From an uncultured Lachnospiraceae bacterium (GTDB taxonomy: Bacteria; Bacillota; Clostridia; Lachnospirales; Lachnospiraceae), in contig CAJORC010000231.1 of assembly GCA_905236615.1 (NCBI GenBank), forward strand, positions 1 through 13,365: a stretch of DNA of 13,365 nucleotides, given 5' to 3'. The notes beneath the pieces were generated by a model. That model did no database searches, was not told where the DNA came from, and saw only the letters and a list, made by a program, of their open reading frames with translations. The translations under genes and the position numbers were made by a program. This document shows positions 7,199 through 13,365 of this stretch, one piece after another. Numbering within the stretch: the stretch's first letter is position 1; the number at the start of each line of letters is the position of its first letter.

Positions 7199-9401
7199 TT
7201 TTTAAACTCTCCTTTATCCTTAATTTAATTCCGTCGGTTTTTATCTCTATTGCCCCGACGTTCTTTGTTACTAATGTTTCCGCCCCGACAGCCTTAAGTT
7301 TTTCCATCGTAATATCATGCGGATGCCCGTATCTGTTTTCCCGCCCACACGATATCACTGCATAACACGGTCTTATAATCCTTAAAAGCTCCTCCGGCGA
7401 AGAGTTTTTAGAGCCATGGTGCGCTACCTTCAGAACCGTATATTTTCCATTGACCGTTTTCTCAAGCCTCTCTTCGTTTTCCCCCTGAACGTCACCCGTC
7501 AGCAGCAGTGAAAAAGCCCTGTATTCCACACTCAGAACTGTCGAATATGAATTGGCATCCTCTGCCCTGCATCCCTTTTCCGGATTTAAGCATCTGACCG
7601 TCATTTCCCCGTCACTGAAGGAATCCCCTTTCTTTATAAATCTGATATCACAGCCTTTCTTTCGGGCAAGCTCCATAAACTTAATATATGATTCATCCTT
7701 TTCCGCTATGTCAGGCAGTATCATGGTCTTTATCCTCATCCCTTCACCTTTTTCCATTTCCAGAATTTCCGTAAAACCGTTAATATGGTCCGCATCCGAA
7801 TGAGTCATGACCGCATAGTCGATCCTCGAAACGCCCATTGATCTGAGCACCGGAAGAACCTTATATTTTGCAATATCCTTCTCATCACTGCTCCCGCAGT
7901 CGATCATATAGCTGACTCCTGTGGGACTTCTGATAAAATTACAGTCTCCCTGCCCTATGTCCAGCATGAGATATTCAAGTCCGCTAACCGGTTTAAAAAA
8001 CATCAATCCAAGCATGATCATAAATCCAATCGGGATCACTGCCTTAAAATATTTCTTCTGCTTTGATCCCGAAACAAAGACCAGTATAGAAAAAAGGATC
8101 AGATAATAAAGAAATATCCTTATTCCCGACGGTCTTCCCGCAATGAGCACCGCTCCGTCCGCTTCACTGAAGATGCGACAGCAAAATCTGTAAAACAGAA
8201 GTATCAGATGGCAGACTGCTGCCGGTACAGCAGTTAAAGGCAGCCCGGCAGCGCCGATAATAACAAGCGCTATCGCCATTATCATGAGTATGGTCAGCAG
8301 CGGTACGATGATCAGATTTAACAGGATTGAAAAAACAGGGATCTGGTAATAGAAAAAAAGAACTATCGGAAGTGTAAAAACAGTTACTGAAAAACTGATC
8401 TCCAGTGCCTGTAATATTTTAGGAAGTTCAATATCAATAATTTTTTTAACAGCCGGACCTGCCAGCGCAATTCCGCTGACTGCCCCGAAAGACAGGAGAA
8501 ATCCCGCATCCGTTGTCAGTGCCGGCCGCATTACAAGTATAATTATCATAGAAAGGGACAGCGCAGATAATATATCATAGCTCCGCCCAATAATTTCCGC
8601 GGTTAAACAGATTCCGAACATTATAGAAGCCCGGATGACCGAGGCTGTTCCACCTGTCATTTCAGCATAGGATATGACAAATACGATGCTTATTGTAAGA
8701 GAAAGGATTTTTTTAAGTCTTATCTTAAGTAAAAGCCTGTAAAGCCCCATACCTATAATACTCACATGAAGACCTGAGATCGATAAGATATGCGCGATTC
8801 CCGCCCTTTTATACAGATCCTTCAGCGAACTGTCAAGAGAGCTTTTATCTCCCAAAAGCATGGCTGAAACCACTCCGGCATCTTCTTCAGAAAGATTCTC
8901 ACGGAAAATACCTGCCGCTTTCTCGCGGATTCTTTTCAGCATTTCAGTATAGAAATTATAATTTCTGCCTTTAGCCAAAATTTCCGCGTCCATTAAGGAA
9001 ATATCAAAGCCATGACCAGCCCTGTATTCCGCAAGATCGAACTGACCCGGATTTCGCGCCCTCTCAAAAGGATAAAGCGTTCCCTTAAGCCGTACAGCCT
9101 GCCCCATAAGCGGAAGAGACTCTTCTGCTGTACTGTCGTTAAGGTAACATACCGCACCTCGTAAATATTCAGTTTTTGTCTGGGATTTTTTATCGTCCGC
9201 GGGATATGTCAGAATGCGGACATTATGAATTTCAATTATAAATCTGTCGTTTTTTAAATATCTGTCTGACACCCTGCCTTCTATCGTGCACGGATGCCCG
9301 GCCTTTTCTTCGGCATCATAGATTTTTACAGGCTGCAGCCCGGTCAGGAGCCGCAGCAGAATAAAAACTATGATGCCTGCCCACGCAAGCGGTCTTTTCA
9401 G
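7185..9401 (-). CDS. comEC: ComEC DNA-uptake channel/nuclease (probable CTG start)
   Basis: ComEC forms the inner-membrane channel for transforming DNA and degrades one strand. From CTG 9401 the product is 738 residues. It has a start with LKRPLAW and a transmembrane helix (about 7-22), an OB-fold/DUF4131 region with RNPGQFDLAEY (116-126), the Competence domain with ISGLHVS (208-214) and many membrane segments (about 225-470). The metallo-beta-lactamase-like domain shows LDIGQGDC (480-487), HSDADH (534-539), GDV (636-638), AHHGSKNSS (660-668) and YGHP (691-694), so the nuclease site looks intact. The first ATG/GTG/TTG in frame is GTG 9272, which would remove the first helix and cut into the OB fold. 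CTG 9401 sits nine bases after AAAGGAAG and starts at the expected N-terminus. It directly follows the GerMN gene and overlaps the next gene by 14 bases. Confidence 0.94.
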   Translation of the reverse strand: MKRPLAWAGIIVFILLRLLTGLQPVKIYDAEEKAGHPCTIEGRVSDRYLKNDRFIIEIHNVRILTYPADDKKSQTKTEYLRGAVCYLNDSTAEESLPLMGQAVRLKGTLYPFERARNPGQFDLAEYRAGHGFDISLMDAEILAKGRNYNFYTEMLKRIREKAAGIFRENLSEEDAGVVSAMLLGDKSSLDSSLKDLYKRAGIAHILSISGLHVSIIGMGLYRLLLKIRLKKILSLTISIVFVISYAEMTGGTASVIRASIMFGICLTAEIIGRSYDILSALSLSMIIILVMRPALTTDAGFLLSFGAVSGIALAGPAVKKIIDIELPKILQALEISFSVTVFTLPIVLFFYYQIPVFSILLNLIIVPLLTILMIMAIALVIIGAAGLPLTAVPAAVCHLILLFYRFCCRIFSEADGAVLIAGRPSGIRIFLYYLILFSILVFVSGSKQKKYFKAVIPIGFMIMLGLMFFKPVSGLEYLMLDIGQGDCNFIRSPTGVSYMIDCGSSDEKDIAKYKVLPVLRSMGVSRIDYAVMTHSDADHINGFTEILEMEKGEGMRIKTMILPDIAEKDESYIKFMELARKKGCDIRFIKKGDSFSDGEMTVRCLNPEKGCRAEDANSYSTVLSVEYRAFSLLLTGDVQGENEERLEKTVNGKYTVLKVAHHGSKNSSPEELLRIIRPCYAVISCGRENRYGHPHDITMEKLKAVGAETLVTKNVGAIEIKTDGIKLRIKESLKNDDK

Positions 9402-9407
9402 TTTATG

Positions 9408-10349
9408 TCACTTCCTTTCAGGCGAAACCAGCTCCAGAGAACGAGTGTAAGGTTTATCAAGTTCTATCTTCTCCCTGAAAACTCTGTCTGTCTCACCGTC
9501 AATGGATATCTGAACCTTGCTTACTCCCCTGACCTCGCAGAGCGAATTGACAAGCGAATAAAAAACAACCTCTTCCGAAACATTGCTTGCCTGGTCTGTT
9601 ATCGCAGAATCCAGATCACAGTAACAGATACCGTCTCTGATATCTATACTGTTGACTTTTGTATCGGGTGATACCGTAGGGAACAGTGTTCCGTCGGGAG
9701 GCCCCTGTATAAGATTGTCCATCACAAGTCTTTCCATTGCTATATTACTGGAATAGACAAGGCTTTTATCGGTTTTAATAAGCTTTTTTCCGCTGCTGTC
9801 CGCAAAATACAGATGCAGGGTGGTCTTTGAATATGCGCTTATCTCCTTACCTGCATTCTCTATAAACGAATAGGCGGACATAAGTCCAACCTCAGTTCCG
9901 TCATCAAGCGTTAGCGGCAGGGAATTAACGGATATGCTCATATAGGAAATATCTTTAAGCTGGGTAAAGGTATTGACCAGAGACATTCTGAAAAGGACTT
10001 CTTCTGCTTTTTCAAGATTGTTATATCTTTCGTCAAAATTCAGATTAAGTGTCTTCATATCATCCACTGAATAATCTTCCAGCGAGGTTTTCTCATACAG
10101 GATCTTCTTTAATTTTTCATCCTTCGGTCCTTCATCAAGTTTTTGAAGAAGCTTCTCTATATCAGCTTCTCCTCCTTTGATTCCGGTATCCTCTGAAAAA
10201 ACCTGATCGTTGTCCTGATTCACAAAAAACACACTTAAAGAACCGTCTTCATCAGCCGGACTTTTTTCGCTGTTTCCGCATCCCGAAAATAACCCTGCGA
10301 GCATTGTAAACAGTATTATTAAATTTAACTTTTTCAAAAAATTATTCAT
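9408..10349 (-). CDS. Lipoprotein with two GerMN domains
   Basis: The 313-residue protein has a lipoprotein signal: basic MNNFLKKLN, a hydrophobic core and the lipobox LFSGC with C24 as the lipidated residue. A first GerMN-like domain spans about 37-155. A second spans about 175-295, with LIQGPPDGTLFPTVSPDTKV (start 213), the DGICYCDLDSA strand region and SLVNSLCEVRGVSKVQISIDG (from 265), the classic domain ending. GerMN domains occur in the Bacillus sporulation lipoprotein GerM and in actinobacterial LpqB, which modulates the MtrB kinase. The start overlaps the kinase stop in an ATGA, so translation is coupled and a shared function is likely. I infer that it acts outside the membrane as an accessory protein or sensor for the kinase. 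A direct role in DNA uptake is possible but unsupported. Confidence 0.9.
   Translation of the reverse strand: MNNFLKKLNLIILFTMLAGLFSGCGNSEKSPADEDGSLSVFFVNQDNDQVFSEDTGIKGGEADIEKLLQKLDEGPKDEKLKKILYEKTSLEDYSVDDMKTLNLNFDERYNNLEKAEEVLFRMSLVNTFTQLKDISYMSISVNSLPLTLDDGTEVGLMSAYSFIENAGKEISAYSKTTLHLYFADSSGKKLIKTDKSLVYSSNIAMERLVMDNLIQGPPDGTLFPTVSPDTKVNSIDIRDGICYCDLDSAITDQASNVSEEVVFYSLVNSLCEVRGVSKVQISIDGETDRVFREKIELDKPYTRSLELVSPERK
9411..9418 (-). promoter_or_regulatory. Ribosome binding site of comEC (supports the CTG start)
   Basis: AAAGGAAG on the minus strand lies at the end of the GerMN gene, nine bases before CTG 9401. No comparable site precedes GTG 9272. Confidence 0.65.
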
Positions 10350-11797
10350 TCCACATACTTAACGGGGATCCTTACAATAAAGGTTGTCCCTTCTCCCTCA
10401 ACGCTTGTTGCCTTGATCGCACCTCTGTGAAGCAGTATTACATTACGGGTTATCGCAAGTCCTAAGCCTGTTCCGCCGATTTCTCTGGAATGTGATTTAT
10501 CCACCCGGTAGAACCTCTCAAAGATATGCTCTATCGAGTCCTCCGGAATACCAATTCCGTTGTCGGAAACCTTCACTGTAAAAAACTGGTAATCGGCATC
10601 CGTATCAACTCTGACCCATCCTCCGGGTCTGTTATACTTTATCGCATTTTCAACCAGATTCATAAGCGCAAGCGTCATCTTCGTTTCGTCGATCTCAGCA
10701 GCTATCTGCCTGCCTTCGTCATCAAAGATCAGCTCGATATTGCTCTTTTCCGCAATGGGAAGAAGCATTTTCATCATCTGTGATATCATAAGATTTATAT
10801 CAACAGTACTGATATTTGGCTTTCCCGCTTTCCTGTCCATCTTCACAAGTGAAAGAAGGTCATTGATTATTTTATTCTCCCTGTCTACTTCGTCCGCGAT
10901 GTCATCCATGAACTCCCTGTAAGTTTCCACCGGGACATCATCTCCCATTCTGATGGAATCAGCAAGAACTTTCATCGAGGCAAGCGGAGTTTTAAGCTCA
11001 TGGGAGACATTTGATACGAATTCCTGTCTTGAATCATCCAGAATCTTCATGCGGCTCAGAAGCTTGTCGAAAGCCTCCATTATCGCCTCAGTCTCCGTAT
11101 AGTCGGGAATCTTCACACCCGTAACCCCGAAGCCCTCATCAACCGAATCAATGACTTTCGTGATCTTATTGAAAGGATTTACCAGTATCGAGGATGCTAT
11201 CAGTGCAAAAATAAATATGAGCGAGATAAGTGTAACGACAAGAATATCGTTTTTCCGCCTCAGCACGTCAAGGTTATCCGCTATCGTACTCGTTGATGAA
11301 CTGGCAAAAATAACACCCTTTACCGTTTTGTTATCGCTTTCATAAATAGGTACTGCAAGCTCTATGTAGGCATTTACATCATCATAATTCTGAATGACGC
11401 TTCCCGTCTCGGCGCAGTTTATTATTTCCTTTGCGACCATGGTCTTTCCTACCGACATATCATAAGTATCGGCAACAACCTTGAAATTGCTGTCTATAAC
11501 TAGAATACGCCCGTTAAAGAAACTCGAAAAGAGGCTTAATTCTTCATCCGTATTATTATCATCTGTATTTTCCAGGAATTTAACCTTAGATAGGTGATTT
11601 GACAGTATTCTGAACTGTGTTACTGCATTATTGGTCTGGTTAGAGACGGCACGGCTGACATAGTCATTTAAGATACCTGCCCTCATGACTGTGATCGATA
11701 CTGCTCCTACAAGCAGTACGATCACAAGAATTCTGAATTTTAAGCTTTTTAAGAGCTTTGATTTTTGAATGATAAAGGAAATGATGGTTTTTAACAT
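10346..11797 (-). CDS. Membrane sensor histidine kinase
   Basis: The 483-residue kinase has TM1 (about 22-42), an extracellular sensor domain (about 43-183, single-Cache-like: GRILVIDSNFKVVADT at 96-111 and YIELAVPIY at 144-152), TM2 (about 184-206) and a HAMP linker (207-255). The dimerisation box is FVSNVSHELKTPL with H266. The ATP-binding parts are the N box NLVENAIKYN (380-389), G1 DNGIGIP (412-418), the F box FERFYR (426-431) and G2 GGTGLGL (441-447). All catalytic motifs are intact, as in PhoR/WalK/MtrB-type HisKA kinases, without a PAS domain. It starts seven bases after the response regulator with a poor ribosome binding site, so it probably depends on translational coupling. It should phosphorylate the adjacent regulator; the signal is unknown. 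Confidence 0.95.
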   Translation of the reverse strand: MLKTIISFIIQKSKLLKSLKFRILVIVLLVGAVSITVMRAGILNDYVSRAVSNQTNNAVTQFRILSNHLSKVKFLENTDDNNTDEELSLFSSFFNGRILVIDSNFKVVADTYDMSVGKTMVAKEIINCAETGSVIQNYDDVNAYIELAVPIYESDNKTVKGVIFASSSTSTIADNLDVLRRKNDILVVTLISLIFIFALIASSILVNPFNKITKVIDSVDEGFGVTGVKIPDYTETEAIMEAFDKLLSRMKILDDSRQEFVSNVSHELKTPLASMKVLADSIRMGDDVPVETYREFMDDIADEVDRENKIINDLLSLVKMDRKAGKPNISTVDINLMISQMMKMLLPIAEKSNIELIFDDEGRQIAAEIDETKMTLALMNLVENAIKYNRPGGWVRVDTDADYQFFTVKVSDNGIGIPEDSIEHIFERFYRVDKSHSREIGGTGLGLAITRNVILLHRGAIKATSVEGEGTTFIVRIPVKYVE

Positions 11798-11804
11798 ATA
11801 TCAC

Positions 11805-12494
11805 TCACGCCTGAAAATAATATCCAACGCCCCACTTTGTATGAACATATCGCGGGTTGCTCGGAGACTCTTCTATCTTCTCACGAAGACGCCTTACATG
11901 AACATCAACCGTACGCTCGTCTCCCGGATAGTCTTTTCCCCAGATGGTATTTAAGAGTACAACTCTGGAATAAACCTTATTAGGATTCTTTGCCAGAAAT
12001 TCAAGCAGGTCAAATTCTTTTGCCGTAAGGTTTACTTCCTTATCTTTTACAAAGGTACGTCTGCCGTCAAGATCAAGCTTAAGGCTTCCCTTTTCTATCA
12101 TGGTCGAAGGTTCTTCCTTGCGTGTAGACTTCTCGAAACGCCTTATAAGAGCTCTTACTCTTGCTTTTACCTCAAGAATATTAAAAGGCTTCGTGATATA
12201 GTCATCGGCACCGTATTCAAGACCGAGTATCTTGTCCATATCATCACCCTTGGCCGTCAGCATGATTATCGGAACATCAGAAAACTCCCTTATCTGCTGG
12301 CAGACATCAAAGCCGCTGAGTTTAGGCAGCATGACATCAAGCAAAATAAGCGAATAATCATTTGATTTCACCATCTCAAGTGCATCCTCACCGTTATACG
12401 CTGTCTCTACTTCCATGTCATCCTGTTTCAGTGCAAATGCAAGTCCTTTTACAATGTTCTTTTCATCATCAACCAAAAGTACTCTTCTGCTCAT
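11805..12494 (-). CDS. OmpR/PhoB-family response regulator
   Basis: A 229-residue two-domain transcription factor. The receiver domain (1-115) has the acidic pair D9/D10, the phosphoacceptor D53 in LLDVMLP, T80 in MLTA and K102 in TKPF. The C-terminal winged helix (about 133-229) has LTAKEFDLLEFLAKNPNKVY, the DERTVDVHVRRLREKI recognition-helix region and the closing GVGYYF hairpin. All residues needed for activation by phosphorylation are present. It resembles WalR/PhoP/MtrA-type regulators but cannot be assigned to one by eye. It begins seven bases after the comEA stop, with AGGAG four bases before ATG 12494. The targets are unknown; autoregulation of this operon is a reasonable guess. Confidence 0.96.
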   Translation of the reverse strand: MSRRVLLVDDEKNIVKGLAFALKQDDMEVETAYNGEDALEMVKSNDYSLILLDVMLPKLSGFDVCQQIREFSDVPIIMLTAKGDDMDKILGLEYGADDYITKPFNILEVKARVRALIRRFEKSTRKEEPSTMIEKGSLKLDLDGRRTFVKDKEVNLTAKEFDLLEFLAKNPNKVYSRVVLLNTIWGKDYPGDERTVDVHVRRLREKIEESPSNPRYVHTKWGVGYYFQA

Positions 12495-12501
12495 TAAACT
12501 C

Positions 12502-13128
12502 CTACGTCCTTATCTTTTCCTTTATTTTATTAAAAAGTCCGTCCTTTATCCCCGGCACTTTTTTAATATCTTCTATGCCTGCAAAAGCCCCGTTGTTCTC
12601 TCTGTAGCTGATTATAGCCTCAGCCCTTGTTTTCCCGATTCCGCTGATACCTGTAAGTTCCGAGGCCGATGCGGTATTTATATTGACCCTGCCATCTTCT
12701 GCCTCTGTATCCGTTCCCGCAGGGCGGACATTTTCGGCTTTTTCCGCCTCTTCCTTAGTCGGTATCCTTATCTCATCACCGTCTGCCAGAGCCAGTGCCT
12801 GATTAACGGCATCCTCCGCCGCTTCTCTATTCAGTCCTCCGGCCTTTTCAACAGCTTCAAACACCCGGCTTCCGGTATCGAGTTTATAGACGCCGGGTTT
12901 TTCCACAGCTCCGCAGACATATACATATATCTCGTCCGGAACTTCTGTTTCTGCCGCAATTTCCGTCGTTTCCGCTGCTGTTTCACTGCTCTCCGTACCG
13001 GCAAGTTCAGCTTCTATTGCTGTATCGGCACCGCATCCGCTCATTATCAGAGCTGCAAACAAAGAAAAAAGCACCGCAACAAGTTCTCTTTTACAGATGC
13101 TACGGTGCCATATAGACTTTCCTAACAT
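12502..13128 (-). CDS. comEA: ComEA-type DNA-binding competence protein, predicted lipoprotein
   Basis: ComEA binds double-stranded DNA at the outer face of the membrane and passes it to ComEC. The 208 residues comprise a basic N-terminus and hydrophobic helix (15-29), an Ala/Glu/Thr-rich linker (34-65), an SLBB-type domain (about 66-126, with VCGAVEKPGVYKL and NQALALADGDEIRIP) and a C-terminal double helix-hairpin-helix DNA-binding domain. The last has VNINTASASEL, GISGIGKTRAEAIISYR (160-176) and KVPGIKDGLF. The helix ends in IMSGC with C32, which fits a lipobox (Met in place of the usual Leu), so it may be lipid-anchored rather than a simple transmembrane protein. ATG 13128 has AGGAG seven bases upstream. 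It is the first gene of the ten-gene operon. No pilus or ComG genes are in view. Confidence 0.93.
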   Translation of the reverse strand: MLGKSIWHRSICKRELVAVLFSLFAALIMSGCGADTAIEAELAGTESSETAAETTEIAAETEVPDEIYVYVCGAVEKPGVYKLDTGSRVFEAVEKAGGLNREAAEDAVNQALALADGDEIRIPTKEEAEKAENVRPAGTDTEAEDGRVNINTASASELTGISGIGKTRAEAIISYRENNGAFAGIEDIKKVPGIKDGLFNKIKEKIRT

Positions 13129-13137
13129 TTTAACACT

Positions 13138-13159
13138 CCTGACTCATATCTCCGTCAGG
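13138..13159 (-). promoter_or_regulatory. Small hairpin over the comEA ribosome binding site
   Basis: A perfect 6-bp inverted repeat (CCTGAC at 13138-13143, GTCAGG at 13154-13159) has a 10-base loop. Its 3' arm in the mRNA includes part of the AGGAG at 13136-13140. It could mildly limit initiation; such a short stem may also be chance. Confidence 0.3.
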
Positions 13160-13173
13160 CGCATAATAACCCG

Positions 13174-13214
13174 ATTGCATTTCCATTCTACTCTTAGAAT
13201 TTGAAATATGCAAT
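13174..13214. repeat. Nested dyad symmetry around the comEA promoter
   Basis: The outer arms are ATTGCATTTC (13174-13183) and GAAATATGCAAT (13203-13214, with a two-base insertion). The inner arms are ATTCTA (13185-13190) and TAGAAT (13195-13200) around CTCT. On the plus strand a T-rich run follows, so it could also end antisense transcription. On the minus strand no T tail follows, so it is not a normal argD terminator. Confidence 0.5.
13185..13213 (-). promoter_or_regulatory. Probable promoter of the comEA-led operon
   Basis: On the minus strand TAGAAT (13185-13190, five of six -10 bases) lies 17 bases from TTGCAT (13208-13213, matching TTG of the -35 box). Transcription would start near 13178, about 50 bases before the comEA ATG. 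The box sequences lie within the arms of the nested dyad, so an operator or a structured start region is possible. This is the only convincing promoter that I see for the ten genes below. Confidence 0.5.
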
Positions 13215-13257
13215 ATTTTTTTAACATTTTTGACATTTTTGATATCAAAGCCCGATC

Positions 13258-13365
13258 TTACAGCACTTTCGATAATATTTCGCACATTTCATCGATATGC
13301 TCTTTCTCAAATACGAGCGGCGGAACAAGACGAAGGATATTGCTTCCTGCGGTTATTGCAAGAAG
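13258..13365 (-). CDS. argD: Acetylornithine/ornithine aminotransferase family protein (C-terminal 35 residues only)
   Basis: The frame enters from the right edge and ends at TAA 13258. The 35 residues contain LLAITAGSNILRLVPPLVFE and KEHIDEMCEIL, the usual end of class III PLP aminotransferases. The I-T-A-G-x-N-x-L-R-x-V-P-P-L form is typical of ArgD, which makes N-acetylornithine in arginine synthesis. Most of the gene, including the PLP lysine, is outside the window. GabT, RocD or BioA-like relatives cannot be fully excluded, so the symbol is tentative. No T-tailed terminator follows it before comEA, so some readthrough into the com operon is conceivable. Confidence 0.75.
   Translation of the reverse strand, partial: LLAITAGSNILRLVPPLVFEKEHIDEMCEILSKVL

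Noticed and set aside
9294..9671. Plus-strand open frame of 125 codons across the comEC start and GerMN gene end
   Set aside because: Antisense to conserved coding sequence on both sides, with no recognisable domain.
12415..13125. Plus-strand open frame of 236 codons opposite comEA and the response regulator
   Set aside because: It is fully antisense to two well-supported genes, is rich in Cys/Phe/Ser as expected of a shadow frame, and has no convincing ribosome binding site or family match.
13201..13245. CAAAAATG direct repeats downstream of argD
   Set aside because: Only two short AT-rich copies, too simple to call a regulatory repeat.

Overview
The window looks like chromosomal DNA of a low-to-moderate-GC anaerobic Firmicute, most probably class Clostridia and perhaps the Lachnospiraceae. 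This is an inference from gene content and protein style: ComEA/ComEC/HolA clustering, a DUF1653 protein, a GerMN lipoprotein, strong AGGAGG-type ribosome binding sites and sigma-A-like promoters. I see no tRNA, rRNA, CRISPR, insertion sequence or phage gene. Codon style looks even across the window, so nothing points to recent transfer.

Left part (1-2905). The 5' end of a membrane-bound O-acyltransferase (MBOAT) gene runs off the left edge on the minus strand. It lies just below glyA (serine hydroxymethyltransferase, minus), and a hairpin with a T-rich tail sits between them. glyA and a plus-strand PAP2-type membrane enzyme are divergently transcribed from a short region with a recognisable promoter for each. 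The PAP2 gene ends at a strong 18-bp bidirectional terminator.

Centre and right (2974-13128). Ten minus-strand genes are packed almost end to end, with gaps or overlaps mostly under 15 bases and one 44-base gap. They look like one operon read right to left: comEA, an OmpR-type response regulator, a sensor histidine kinase, a lipoprotein with two GerMN domains, comEC, a secreted/anchored protein of unknown function, a FliL-like single-pass membrane protein, holA (DNA polymerase III delta), a DUF1653 protein, and a family 2 glycosyltransferase. A putative promoter sits upstream of comEA inside a nested dyad. The transcript would end at the bidirectional terminator at 2915-2960. The right edge holds the last 35 codons of a probable argD-type aminotransferase.

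How the genes may work together. ComEA (DNA receptor at the cell surface) and ComEC (DNA channel with a metallo-beta-lactamase-like nuclease domain) form the core of DNA uptake, and holA often sits next to comEC in Firmicutes. The unusual part is a complete regulator-kinase-GerMN lipoprotein module between comEA and comEC. That order resembles the actinobacterial MtrA-MtrB-LpqB envelope-stress module. Two poorly characterised envelope proteins (Ig-like/anchored and FliL-like) follow comEC. I infer an operon that may couple envelope sensing with DNA uptake; this is untested. A further notable detail is that comEC has no ATG, GTG or TTG at its natural N-terminus and is probably initiated at a CTG codon.
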